The position numbers were made by a program, and so were the translations under genes. A stretch of DNA of 64,000 bases from Tanytarsus gracilentus. Its lineage: Eukaryota > Arthropoda > Insecta > Diptera > Chironomidae. The stretch spans positions 6,408,001 through 6,472,000 of the forward strand of contig JAXRKN010000040.1 in NCBI GenBank assembly GCA_038502055.1, written 5' to 3'. Under the pieces are notes generated by a model that did no database searches, was not told the origin of the DNA, and was given only the letters and a program-made list of their open reading frames with translations. Shown here piece by piece: positions 1 to 13,000 of this stretch (position 1 is its first letter; each line of letters begins with the position of its first letter).

Positions 1-2520
1 GATTTGTCATCATTAACGCCTTCTTGTCATCCTTATCGAGACTGAGAATGATTGAATTTTTAAAAATGGCAAAGAAATATTTTATATCGGCACGCTTCCA
101 AAACCAAAGTGCAACGATCATGACGAAAGGAATTCCAAGGAGAAAATAGAGATATTTCCAATCGAATGTTTTAAATGGTCGAGGTATGTGGGGGGTTGTG
201 GTGAAGACTGGATGTTCAGTGCTTTGACTTGGTTCCTCGTTTGACTCGTCATCAGTTGTACTTTCATCGGTTGTCGATTCATCATTATAGAAACATGATT
301 CAAGTTCATAGAAGTGTAAAATTCGCTCGCTGTCACCATAGCGTTCAATACACTTATAATCATTTTCGTTATAGTCAAGCAGAAGAAAGTCGAAATTCAT
401 ACCGTTCGACTCACTCGTTTCATTTAGAAATTGTTCACAGTCATCTTCACTAATTGTTCCGAAATTTGAGAAATCGACATTAAATGGCTGAATAATTTCC
501 GAGTTGGATCCACTGTTGCCGAGGATATTTCGATAGCTGTCTTCGTAGAATGTTAAAAAAACGTGATACTCTCGAAGGAAAACATTGTATTGATGTTCGG
601 GCAGCCGCCATTCGTTTAGATCTGTCGCTCTTTTTGAACGGCGCGTGTTACAATAATGATAACGAGCATTTCTTGACGCACGATCAATAAAGTCACGCAA
701 ATTGCAAGCGCAAATAAAATCATTGCCACCGACTGATAGAAACCTAAAAAGTAGAATTGTAAAGTAATTTTTACTGATGAATGAAAAGTTATTAAATTAT
801 TTACCTTGTAAGATAAAAGTCTTTCAACATTTCATCGGCCATTAATGTGATATTGTTTGATCTCATGTTTAAAATCTTTAGTTTATCGTTGTCTACAAAA
901 ATGCTTCTGTTCCAGTCATTAACTTTATTCCTTCCAACATTGAAAATTTCGAGGTTCGTTAAGGTTGTAAAATTTTCAGCAGCGAGGTAAGTGATTTCGT
1001 TGTCGCTCAAATCAAGCATTCGAAGTCTTACGAGCGATGACATGAGACTAATATCCGTAATGCTTGAGTTTTTAAATACTAAAATCTCCAATGTCTCAAG
1101 ACCCGAGAAATCGTACGGATGAAGGTTTCTATAAAGTTGTGGATTGCCACTCAAATCCAGGACTTTGATGTTTTTATTCTCAAACATGGCGGGTATGAGA
1201 TGTGTAATACCAGTGTAGCACAATGAAAGCTGCTCTATGCCCGGCTGCAGACTGAGAAGTGCCTCAACACTTCCGCTACTTAGTTTTGTGTGCGATAAAT
1301 CCAAAAACATCAATCGTTTTAAATTTGTGAATATTTCGGGATCTAATATCAAGCCATCGTATAAGAATGACAAGGGATCATCATAGTAATAATTGTAAGA
1401 TAAATCTAAGTGACGTAAATTTGTCATTGGTGCAACGGCTTCATAGTTCAGCTCTAATATTTCATTGTGAGACAAAAAGAGCTTTTCTAGTGCAGGCAAA
1501 TTATGGAAGTAGTCATATTGAATACTCGCGATTTGACAATTCCTTAAATCTAGTTCCTGTAAATTTTCCATCAATGGAAATGCGGCCAATTCCTCTAAAA
1601 TAAAAGTGATATGTTTATATGTTATATAAACATATTTAAATGCAAACTTACGGAAAGACGTGTTGTATCGCTCGAATAAATAGTGAAAATCGTTTCCCGC
1701 CAGCGACAAATATTGCAGTGACGTCGAGGTTAGATTTAGCGCAGACGCTGGTATATTTCTTAATTTATTGCTCGCAATACTCATAAACCTAATTACCTGA
1801 TAACGAGATAAGAAGAAAAATTTAAGATATTTTTTTTATTTACGGAAGTGTTGCAACACCTGTAAAAATCAATGTTTATGGGCAAATGGTTTAAAGTATA
1901 AATATACACGCGTGTCTGATAAAATTTGAAACGTCATCATAACTTAGATTTTTTAAAATCCATCTAGACATTCGTTGATTGATTGTTATAGAAAATAAAG
2001 CACTTACATCACCCGGATTATTGCTTGTAAATGAAAGCACATGATTAAAAATTCGCTCTTCCGATGAAAAATAAAGCGATAAATCCAAAATTCCGCTTGC
2101 ATTGAGACGAACATTCGCAGGTATCCTCAAACTTCCGTTTTCATGCACCCACCATGATAAATAAAATTGTGACTGGGCTAAAATGCACTCTAATGGTTGA
2201 CCAGAATCATATTCGTAATCTGTGGTTGTTTCGTCAGTTTCTGTTGTTGTTTCATCAATTTCAATTTCGCCTGCTTCGATTGGTGGCATGTAGGAATCTC
2301 CGGTATTTTGATTATTATTAACTTTGTCATCACGAACGTGATAATCGCCATGATTTATTTTATCTCTATTTTGCTTATCATTTAGATGGTTATTTTTATC
2401 ACTGTCATCACTCTTTAGTGACGATTTCTTATAGTCAATTTTGGCTCCATGTATGTATGTAAGGCATTGCAGAATTATCATAAGAAAAATTCCCCATAAA
2501 ATGCATTTTAACAACGACAT
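1..2520 (-). CDS. Toll-like leucine-rich receptor, 3' end cut by window edge
   Basis: A type I membrane receptor. The start ATG (2520-2518) opens a hydrophobic signal peptide (MSLLKCILWGIFLMIILQ), then a Thr/Glu-rich stretch, about a dozen leucine-rich repeats, an LRR C-terminal cap (GNDFICACNLRDFI, in the exon starting at 743), a Ser/Thr/Glu-rich stalk and one transmembrane helix (YLYFLLGIPFVMIVALWFW, near 165-105). A basic cytoplasmic segment then runs off the window. Exons I can place: 2520-1910, possibly a 16-nt exon 1859-1844, 1796-1652, 1594-805 and 743-1. Phases agree across all these joins, but the 1910/1859 junction uses a weak donor and is the least certain. A single cysteine-capped LRR block followed by a juxtamembrane segment fits Toll-like receptors (Toll-9-like layout). 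The TIR domain that would prove it is not in the window, so other LRR receptors remain possible. Confidence 0.7.
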
Positions 2521-2553
2521 TTTTCACTCATTTTCACTAAACGAATTTTTTAA

Positions 2554-3230
2554 CTAAAAGAAATTAGCAATTAATAATTTTTTCCTATCAAAACTTCGGC
2601 AATTAATTAGGAACAGGTGACTTCAAGTGTGTATCGCTGTACTTGTTAGATAAGATAGAAATCGGTTAGTACAAATATAAACGCAAAAAGAAGGGAGATT
2701 TGCGAAAAATTAAAGGTTTACTAAAAGGATTGAGATAAAATTCGTCACGAAGCTTAAAGTAAACTCAAAGGTTTATTTAAAATTTTTTAGAATATTCCAG
2801 AAAAATTGAAATAAATTAAATTAAATTGAAATAAATCTTTTAAAAATTAACAATTATTAATCGCTAATTTAAAAAATTTCCACAAACTTTTTTCTTTTTC
2901 CTTAAAATGATTTTTCATTATTGTAAACTACGCAGTTTAAAAATCACTAAACTTTGATGCTTAAAAATTATATTTAAACATTCTTATCACGATTTCATTC
3001 AATAATCTCGCGTGTAAATTTTTAGAATTTAAGTTTTCAACTGATTAATCACTTTAAGTTCAAAGGTTAAAAATATTTTTAAAAAATTTCCACGGAGCTT
3101 CCGAACTCAACAAAATCTCAGCGACGACTATCTTTGTTTCGAACACACAAGAAATTTCTAAAAACTCGTGTGCACACAAAAGAAAATTGAATCAATCAGT
3201 GCTTTCAACAGATTTTTAGCGCATACTTAC
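2554..3230 (-). other. Probable 5'-UTR intron of the Toll-like gene
   Basis: Read on the minus strand, a strong donor (GATAAG|gtaagtatg, intron base 1 at 3230) is followed 677 nt later by a pyrimidine-rich acceptor (ttcttttag ending at 2554), 33 nt before the receptor ATG. This suggests a non-coding first exon upstream of 3231, with a promoter somewhere in 3240-3600. No other coding potential is seen between 2521 and 3620. Inferred from splice motifs only. Confidence 0.5.
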
Positions 3231-3620
3231 CTTATCACACCTCCGTTCTCTGATAATGGCCAGAATTCTTAAGTGTATTCACCGATAGCACACAATACAT
3301 CCGAGGAGAAACAGTTGTCATCGAATTTGACTCTCTTTTAATTATAAAGCACAAAAAATTATCATTTTTCCATTGAAAAGAGCTAAAGAAGCCGAAATAA
3401 ATTTGATCAGTATTTATTAATCTCACGAAGACACGCTTAGTATAAGATAAAGAAAATTAAATTTCTACGCCAAATTCGACAAGATTTCATAATAATGATT
3501 TCATGAAATTGATCTGAACATGTTGTCGTAGATCAAGATTTTTAACAATGTTTCAAGAAAATATAATTTTATCAAAAAATTTAAACAACAAATAGTTCTT
3601 AGATAAAGAAAATAAAGTTT

Positions 3621-4916
3621 TCATTTCATGATAAGTTGAACGTTCTCGGAATTTCTTAAATATTTTGATTTATGTTCATTAAAGAGTTTTTCTAATTCTT
3701 CCGAAAATTTAGCGTGCAACTTTTCTATTTGCTCGTCGGTTGGCGAAGAAATCTTCTCGACATCAATTGAAGATCCAACAACCGTGTGAATTGGTGATCT
3801 TCGAGGGATAATACCGAATGAATATTGAAAAAATCCACGACCGATTGGTGCAACTGGTGCAATTCCCGTCCACCGCTTATAAGTTTCTTGGAATTTTCTT
3901 AATTTGCTTCCTCTTTTATTTGGCGGTTGATCAAACACATCAACCTCACCGAACGAAATAACTGGCACTAACGAACATCCAGTCTCTAAGGCAATTTTGA
4001 TAAATCCTCTTCGATTTTTAATGCAAATCTTGTAGCAACCAGGTCGAGCATACAAAGCTTCTTGAGCACCACCTACAACAAGCACTACAGCATTTGAAGT
4101 AAATCCATCCTCTTGATTTACGACCGCCAATTTATTTGTTGATTGTGATAATGCGTGTTTAATGCTGTAATTAAGTTTTTTAAACATTTATCAAATAATT
4201 AGAAATTAATATGACTCACCTCACATACTTTGCCGACATCATTCCCCAAGACAAAATAATTTCTCGGAAAATCGGAAAATAGAAGTGATATGAGAGTGTA
4301 CAAAGTTTCGATCGGATTCCAGGAAATAATTTATGGAAGTTTGTTCCTTCAGTTGCGAAATTGCCAAAGATGCCACAACCAATAACACCGTGTGGATAGC
4401 ATGCAAACAGGTAATTCTTGGTTGGTGGAAGATCGACAGTTTTTACGAGTTTGATGGGAAAATAATTTGCATAATGTCGCCAGCAGCTCAGCGATCGAAA
4501 CCATGATGAACTGAAAATCAAAAAGAGTTTCAAAAGTCTCAAAAAAAATATTTCTTACCCTTGACCTCTGATGGCATTTTCATCCGCCTTTAAATCACTG
4601 ATCATGTACGTGAAATAACCGATTAGAATTAATTTTCCGATGACTCCAAAATGAAACTTGAAATTTTTAAATTTTAATCTCTCTGCTCTCATTTAAAAAA
4701 ATCCCAATGACTCACGGCAAGAAGATAAATAAAAATTGCACAAAGTGATTCCGCAAAAAGCACGATTGCCATGAATAGAAAAGCGCTAAAGACTTCATAT
4801 CGACGCCTCGCTGAAGCCGATAAAATCGGAGTCCACTTGATTGATTGCAAAACTGATTTCATTTGCTCAATCACCTGCACGTGCTTTTTAATCAAATTTA
4901 AATTCTGATCTTTCAT
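3621..4916 (-). CDS. Diacylglycerol/monoacylglycerol O-acyltransferase (DGAT2 family)
   Basis: An enzyme of the DGAT2/MOGAT family, which transfers fatty acyl from acyl-CoA to di- or monoacylglycerol in the ER membrane during triglyceride synthesis. Four exons (4916-4716, 4656-4559, 4510-4220, 4164-3621) with consistent phases give 377 residues, a normal family length. The N-terminus has a hydrophobic hairpin (exons 1 and 2). Family hallmarks follow: NYFPIKLVKT, the active-site tetrad as YPHG (LFACYPHGVIG), FPGIR, VVGGAQEAL, RRGFIKIAL, LVPVISFGE and GRGFF. Vertebrate DGAT2 has HPHG at the tetrad; Tyr at the first position also occurs in the family. The neighbouring genes are unrelated. DGAT versus MGAT substrate preference cannot be settled from sequence. 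Confidence 0.93.
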
Positions 4917-7038
4917 ATCGGAAAATTAACTGGATATTTTTATAAAAAAAACTTTTCACTTTATAACACTGAAGACACAAAAATTGAATTATTAGAAAAA
5001 GACACTAAAAAATTAATCTTTCTTCGAGTGAAGATCGACTGAGAATGAAAGATGAGAGAGTGGAAACATTAGAGAGTGCATGCACTAGTACGTCAGTAGT
5101 TTCTTCTTATCGCTTGCAGACACACTTCTTTGTGATGATTTACTGTCGATTTTATGATGAAAAACTAATGATTATGAAATATTCTAACGCTGAAAATTTT
5201 AAATATTGAAACTAATTTTTCGGGAGTAAATTCAACTTTTTATTAAATAAACTTTGTAACTGCTATATTGGATTTTATTTCCTTCACTCTTTTCTCATAT
5301 GTTTCTATTTTTCATATATTATAGTTAAACTTTTTTTTGTTAAATAATTTGATTTTTTCATTGTTAAATAAATTTTCTTTCGCATATATTTTTTTTGTCA
5401 CATATCGAAAAAATATTTTTGACAATATTATTTCAGGTGCATGTTAAATTTGTATATGCGTGTGCGAATATAATTTTTCTGGGTGGGATTTTCAAACTAT
5501 TAACCTCACCATTATTTTTCTTTCTTTATAAATACTTTTCAATCAAATAATATTTTCATCTTTCAACATCAACAATAATTATTTTGTGTTTCAGGCGTTT
5601 TTAAAATCTCAAATTTCTCTTTCATGCGTGCAAACACGTGTCTATCCTCAAAACCTATAAAAAATTATTTTCTGTACTTTTTTGATAACTTTCAACTTGT
5701 TTTCATGGTTAACATCATTTTTTATCATTTTACCTGTGAACTTTAGAGGATGTTTCACAGCTGTGAAAATCTCATGAATCTCCCTTGAAAATTAACTTTT
5801 CTCAATATTCCTCGGAAAGTATAGATGAATCTCTAATTTTAATTTTATTTAATTTATTTTTTTTTCTCTAAATAACGTGAGACTGTTTAGGATTTATCTA
5901 AAACTATTTTCTCATTCGTATGAATGACTATTTAATTAATTAATTATGAATGAAGGCAACATTATGATTTTTTATACATGGAGAGACAAAAGTGAGGAGA
6001 GGGAAAATAAGCAATAAAATTGGCACTTTAGCGCAAGAAGATTGTTAAAGAAAATTTCTAATTTCCACGATCATCGAAGGGGTTCTAAAATTTAAATTTC
6101 TAAGGGAAGGATTTTTGAGCTTTTTTTCAATGAGAAGGGAAGTGAAAATTGAATTTTCAAAATTCTTAGTCAACTATCATGAGTTGTGTACATTCTCATG
6201 CATGGAGACTTATATAGTAAATACAACGAGATTTATAGCGAATCATTAAGCTATCTAATTATTAAAGTGACGACAGATAAACTTGTGTTTCTTTATATAT
6301 CCATTAAATTTTATTATTTGCAAAGCGTTTTCTCATTTAAGAAAATTGATTGTATATGTGTGGTTTGTTCTTAAGTATGGAGGAAAAAGGAGATTTGAAA
6401 ATTTTAGAGAATTTTTTTATTTCATTTTTTATTCATTAAATTAAACATTTTATATATTTTAATGCTAATAAAAAATATTTAAATTTTTTCAAATGAAATT
6501 TTTTCTATACTTAATTTCTAAGCATTTTTGTTACTGCTCGCTTGTTTGAAATACTGAATTATGCATGAAAAAGGATGAATGACTTTTTACTTGAATTTTT
6601 ATCACAAATATCATCATCATTATAATCTACAAAATTTTTCTAGATCATTTTGAAAATTAAAAAATATTTAAACTTCACAACATAATTTTGAAAATAAATC
6701 TGTCTTATGTGAGCATGCATGGGATGAAAAATAATTGCAGATAAATAAATATTGATTTTAAATTTCATTTTGTTTGCCTTTTTAATATGGTATTAAATAT
6801 TTTTTATAAGTGACTAATATTTTTTTATATATGTAATAAATTCATAAGAACTCATCATGATCTTAATCCGACTCTGTATTCATTTGGTTTTTTACAAAAC
6901 AAAAACTTTAATGGTAAATATTTTATGCGGGTTAAAGGAATTTTTGAAATAATTTCACATTATATTTTTTATGACTATTCACTAGAAAAACTATTAGTAA
7001 TTTAAAGTTGCTGGTTGATTATTTAACGATAATGAATA
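4917..7038. other. Intergenic, no gene seen
   Basis: Very AT-rich DNA between the DGAT2 5' end and the GDAP2 stop codon, both on the minus strand. The first 200 bases (4917-5150) presumably hold the DGAT2 promoter; I see no clear TATA or initiator. Short ORFs such as 6186-6374 look random. Confidence 0.6.
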
Positions 7039-10000
7039 TTAAGAAGCAAATGCATTGCTATTGAACGGTTGGAAGTAATGGAGTCCATTGGTGGCCATAT
7101 CGTATTCACTACAGACGTAAAAAAGTTTAATTTAAATTTAGAAAAATCCAAAAATTATATTTACCTAATGTAAGCGGGTATCTCTAACTGATCTTTGCAA
7201 ATTACAGAGTAAAGATGCTCAACACCGGGAAGGGAATGAACTTTATGTTTAATTGCGGGTGCCATAAATGTTGTGAACCACCAAGTCATCATTTTTGTCC
7301 AGAAGGTCGGGTGTACAATGTAGAATGCTTTCAAATTTTTCTTGTATCTAAATAAAAAATTATTAAAAACGTTCTCAATTTCTCAATTAATTCTCACTTG
7401 TATGGCAAGATGCTGTAAACTTCTTTCAACCATGCTAGAGATGGATAATTATTCGTTGATGTGAGAGAATGGAAATATGAGATAACATAGTCGCCTTTAA
7501 CAAGAGGATCAAGAAGATATATCAAATATAACAATGCCTAAAAGAGAAACAAAAAAGTTATGCTTGATTCAAAATTTTATGGCAAAAGACTCACTTTTTC
7601 TAAATCTATTTCATGCGCTGGAAACCATTTGCCACAAAAAACAATCACCGGCCGACCGAGACGATCGTAACCGCTCTGATATAGACATCCAATGCCACTA
7701 ACTTCTGATAAGTCTTCCGTACGTGCGCGACGCAACAATCTCTCGTATCTGAAACAATTAAAAATATATAACAATTAACGTCACGTTTTTGTAGATAAGA
7801 TAAAATTGAATGATTTTTAAAGACGTTATTACAAAATTATTACTCGAACTATTAGATACATTTTTGTGTAACCCACGAAGTGGTGTAACACTTATATGCG
7901 CCTATTTCCGTCCGTCCGTCCGTCCGCTGTCTGTCTGTCCTCTGTTCCATCGAGATCTCGGCTCCTGTGATAGCTAGAGACGTCTTGTTTTCGCAAATTG
8001 TTAGGTCTATGATTTTTGATTCGGCCTTTTTAGGATTTATGTGGGTCATGACCACCGGTCGTGCCATGGGCTGCCCTAAATGCAATTTTTCATACAAATT
8101 TCCTGTTATATGGCTTATGTATGTCGTTGAACTCGTATTTGTATAGGAATGAAAGGCATTGATGATATTTGAGGAATGTCTATCATGGCCATCCAGAGTG
8201 CCACCAATGTCCATCAGTGCCGGCCAGTAGTGCCCCTAATGTCCATTTTTTAAAAGTATGGTTCATGTACCTCGTTGAACTCGTAATTGCATCAGGAATT
8301 GATTAGCATTGATGATTTTGAAGAATGACCGTCACGGCCGGCCAGGAGTGTCCAAGGAATGCCACTAATGTCCATTTTTTAGAAGTATGGCTTCATGTAC
8401 CTCATTGAACTCGGAATTTGACCAGGAATCGATTGGCATGGATCTGAAAATGGAACACTGTGGAAAATATAACACAGTGGAAAATGGAACACAATGGAAA
8501 ATGGAACACAATGGTAAATGAAACACAATGGAAAATGGAACACAATGGAAAATGGAACAAATGGAAAATTAAACACATTGGATAATTAAACACAATTGAA
8601 AATTAAACACAATGGAAAATGGAAAACAATGTAAAATGAAACAGAATGGTTAATGAAACACATTGGAAAATGAAACACAATTGAAAATGAAACACACTGG
8701 AAAATGGAACACAGTGGAAAATGAAACACAGTCGAAACACAGTGGAGCCATTTTGGGAAGCATTTTTGAGAAGCAGTTTTGGGGAGCCATTTTTGGGAAG
8801 CAATTTTCGGAAGACATTTTTGGAAGCCATATTGGGAAGCCATATTTGGTAAGCCATATTGGGAAGCCATATTTGGGAACCCAAAAGGGCAGGCCAGAAG
8901 GGGAAGACAAAGGTGAAGCCAATACTGATCTGTTACAAGTGGGTTACGCGGCAACACCCACGTGTGGGTTTTGAAACATTTTTTCATCTAAGATTTAATC
9001 TAATCTATTATATAAACATTATTTTCTAAAAACAGCAATATGGCACTACAAAATAAATCTTTTTAGCGTGATGAAAAAATTCCTTGTAAGAAAAAGTAAT
9101 TAAATAAATCCCTTCTCTATTTTGTGCATTAAAAATAAATTTATAATTTAGTAAAAAAAATAAACTTTAAATTTTTTTTTTCAATGGAAAAGTTTCATAG
9201 GGACGTGTCACTTCACTGCATGAACATTATATTTTAGTTCATGGACAATATAAATTTCTTTCATATTTTGCTCACATGTCATGTCTATGAGCTGAGATTT
9301 TGTGTTTGTTCATTTAAAATTATCTTTCATTTCGGTTTTTTGTTTCGAGATTCAAGAGCCGGAAAAAGCTTTTCTCTGTGCTTAAAATAGAACTTTCATT
9401 CGAATGTGTTCAACCCTTTATTATTTAGCACACCCACTGCCCACAATCATCATCGTTTTCATTCATTCGTTTCTATTTTTGCGACAGAAAATTAAAAATC
9501 ACACATTTACTCCCTTGGCGGATATGTTAGGATGTGATTTATGTTTTTATCGTACTCAAAAAACCTTCTGTGACTAAAATGTAAATATTTGTTTTGATTA
9601 TTTTGTTAATTTTCCACTTCATAAAGAGTTTTCTTGATGCTAAGAGGAGACAAAGATAAGATTACGATGCGGTTATATTTCCTTCACTCTCTTGAGTTCT
9701 TTGTGATTTCATCTGTGCGTCAGTGAGATTAAATTTAATTAGTATTTAACTTTTTATCTTCATTGAATCGCAATTTAAATTTTAACTTTTTCTTAAAGAT
9801 GAATTTAGAGCAAAAAATGTCTCGCTCCAAAAATAAGTTAAAACTTTTTTCTAAATTCACAATGAAATCCATTATCGACCAATTTTCTTATTGCCTTGTT
9901 GAATAAATTTTCTAATATAGAAAAGTGTTTTAAGGATAAAGTTTTTCCTCTTCCCTCCACATACAAAAAGCACTGCCTCATGGTTCGGAAAAGTTTCATC

Positions 10001-13000
10001 GATATTTTTCCATTCCACAATAATTTCAAGGTGTTTCACGCGCGCGATTTTCACTTTTCGCATTTGCCGTCGCAAAAAATATTAAAACAAGCACAAGAAT
10101 CTCTCTTGATGGAAGAACGAAAGTATGTTATTATGGAAAACTGAGATAAATATTGATTTTATTTTCAAGCTTTTCCACGTGTGCTTAAAAGGTAGGTTAC
10201 AAAAGAAGATGAAGAGAAAATTGGATGAAATTTTATTTTCATTTGATTTTTCTCTCTCTCACGTGTAAGCTGCTTAAAGTTCGATTGCCTCTAAAAGTCA
10301 TCATTTTTACGAAAAGGTTCATGCTTCTTATGGATGGATGTTAAAAGGGACGGCTTGGCATGCAGTCATGTAAAAAATAATAAATTACGTTGTGATTCTT
10401 CGAAGTCAGTGTATGTTAACTTAAATAATTATGATGCGTCATCGCTAATTTTTGTTGTTTTTCATCTTAATTAAAAACATCCGAAAAAAATTCATTTAAA
10501 AGTTTCTATTTACTCATCAAAACGTATTAAACTCTCTGAGTCTGACAAAATAAAGCATTTCTACGTAAACCATAAAGAATTCATAAAAATGAATCAATAT
10601 ACGCGAGGAAAATATTTTTCTCTCTCATTCCTCTCCCACTATACTCTTCTATTAATAAATCTCGAGTGATGAAACGAGATCGAATGCCAAAAATGAAATA
10701 CTGAAATATTCTGACGACATTTGGAGAAAGTTTAAATAAAAATGTATGAAAAAATAATGTAGAACAAATCGAAATCAATTACAGACAAAATCGATTGTAA
10801 AGGATAAAGGACTTTTAATGTTAACCACTTAAAATTCCACCCCTTGTTTGACGAAATACCGGATAAAAGTTTTTTACTCGTTAAATGACCAGCAAAAAAA
10901 GAAGAGACGTGAAAAATATTTCAATACAAAATGTTCTATTATTAAATTAACAAACAATTTAAATCAAATTCATTGGAGCTCTTTTTATACTCCAATTGAC
11001 TCATGTTGTAAATTCTCAAAAAAAACTTTTTACTTCAATTTGCGAAAGCGATAATTTTCACTTAGTCATAATTTAGCATCATCGTGTAAACACATTTTAA
11101 AATATAGATAATAACCTTTCCTCGGGCGTCTCTATTTGAATTTGGTCGAGTGAAACTGGCGCATCCTCAGGTCTTTGTGCTGTGTTCGAGTTTACCTCAC
11201 CCAAATCTACTGTCTCCATTGCCATCATTTTATTGCAATATTTATTATTTGGTCCCTCACGATTTTTTAATAGTAAAAAATATTTTTTACAGTTTTATAT
11301 TTTTTTTCGCGTGATATTTTAAACACATCCGATTTCATCGAGTTTCAATTGCTCACTCACTATATGGCTCATTCAAAAAATGTACTCACAGTTTTGAGCA
11401 AACAAGAGAGAGAAAAAAAATATTTGTGAGAGAAAAGATTTTCCGTTGTTATTGCTCAACAAATGATGTGAGCATGAACAATACAACGAACGAACATAGC
11501 TGGAGGAAAAAATAAAGAAGAACTTTTGAAATCTCCCTCTCGCTCTCTCTTTATTTTCCCTCTGTCTCTCTTTCTCTTTCTCTCAGAACTAAAGCAATTT
11601 TCAACAAGTTAAGGAAATAATTATAATTATTTTACCCTCGCTTCGCTCGTATCCTTAACAGTCAAAAGCTCATGCAATGAAAATTGCTTAAAGCTTGTCG
11701 AAATTTAATTCGTTGTGGAAATTGAAGAATTGACCTCGAAAACGAACAGCAATAAAAAAGAAGTAAATCGAAAGATTTTATCAAAGACGTTTAAATATCT
11801 GTGCAACATGCAATAACTTTTAATTAAAACATTTCCGACGATGTGGATATTCCTTTTTGTATACACACGGGACGGTTTACTATGTTAAACATCGATTTTT
11901 TATCCCTCAACAGCTTGTTTTGACCAATTCCGGAAAGAAAATTGCTCCTTTTACCGGACAATAAATTCTGATTATTAAAATGTTGTTTTCATCCATTTAA
12001 GCTGCAAATGACGCAGACGGATAAAATATGGCAGATAGCTGATAGTAAAGTGGATTGAAATAAAAAGTTCCACGCAATTTTCAGAATAATAATTTCAAGT
12101 CGAGATATAAAAAATTTAAACTTTCAAAGCCAAACAAAAAGCTCAAAATTTTCCTCATTTCTAAATAGCTTCGAGGGTATTTTTGTTTACCTACAATGAT
12201 TAATTATTCTGACATGTAAGATGAGAACTCATTGTGATATTTCTGCCTATTGTTGAATCATTTTAAATGGAAAAAGCGACGTATATACGTTCACGAAAGA
12301 GATGAGGAATATTTTATGGTCTAATTGCTTTCGCAGTAGAAAAAAATCTCCTTGATAAAAAGTCAAGATAAAAAGCACTAAATGATATGATACTCGAGTA
12401 ATGTGACCTAAGCATCTGAACGTGTTCGTGCCTGTTAAATTAAAATCCCAAGAAATAATTTCTCATTCAAAATGAATTGCGCGCAGTTTTGCACTCTTCT
12501 CATTAAGAGGCGTCACTATGTTGTTGTAAAATGTGTGAATTTCATGTGAAAGTAATTTTTTCGCTTTCTACTTAAATCGTAAAGTTTCTAGCTGCATCTA
12601 TACATTATAGCATAATGGCATGGATTATTTTCTTTTGATTTATGCACTAAACAGATGCTACATCGTACTTACTCGCTTTCCATCAACAATGGAAGACTAC
12701 ATAAAGAACGAGATTTAACGTTAGAAATGACTTCAATTTTTTTTGCTATAAAAACTTTATATTTGCCTTAAAAATATATTCAGTAAATATTTTTTAACTT
12801 TAAAATTTTTTATTTCATAATCGCCATCTCGATAGTACACATCACTGTTTTTTTAGTTGAACGCAGTCGCAAAAGATAAAGAGAGCTTGAGAGAGTTTTT
12901 CCCATCACTCCATGAGAATTTGGCAAGTTCTGAAAGTTTTTTGACCTTTTTAGTTCTGAACATAAAAAAAATTTACATTCATGCGATTTTAATCAAAAAT

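Larger units (their letters stand above)
7858..8985. mobile_element. Candidate non-autonomous mobile element with internal tandem repeats
   Basis: A block of higher GC and low-complexity sequence inside a GDAP2 intron. The left end (GTGTAACCCACGAAGTGGTG, from 7866) and the reverse complement of the right end (AAAACCCACACGTGGGTGTT, to 8974) form an imperfect terminal inverted repeat around AACCCAC. Both ends are flanked by ACATTTTT (7858-7865, 8978-8985), a possible 8-bp target duplication, though that is weak evidence in AT-rich DNA. Inside are GTCC/GTCT simple repeats (7909-7940), about 129-bp degenerate repeats (shared stretches starting at 8241 and 8370) and two minisatellites. No transposase is encoded. 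Confidence 0.4.

Noticed and set aside
1990..2035. Additional short intron (gtaagt...ctag) inside the first Toll-like exon
   Set aside because: Removing it shifts the frame into an early stop; the exon is open without it.
8446..8890. CRISPR-like regular repeats
   Set aside because: Repeats are contiguous, degenerate and without spacers, in a eukaryotic intron.
8379..8987. Several overlapping minus-strand ORFs of 63-133 codons with Phe/Pro/Cys-rich repeats
   Set aside because: They are translations of the 17-bp minisatellites in all frames; periods near 17-18 keep frames open without any gene.
11510..11590. Long CT-rich tract as a splicing or regulatory element
   Set aside because: Simple sequence of a kind common in fly introns; only mentioned as context for the alternative exon.
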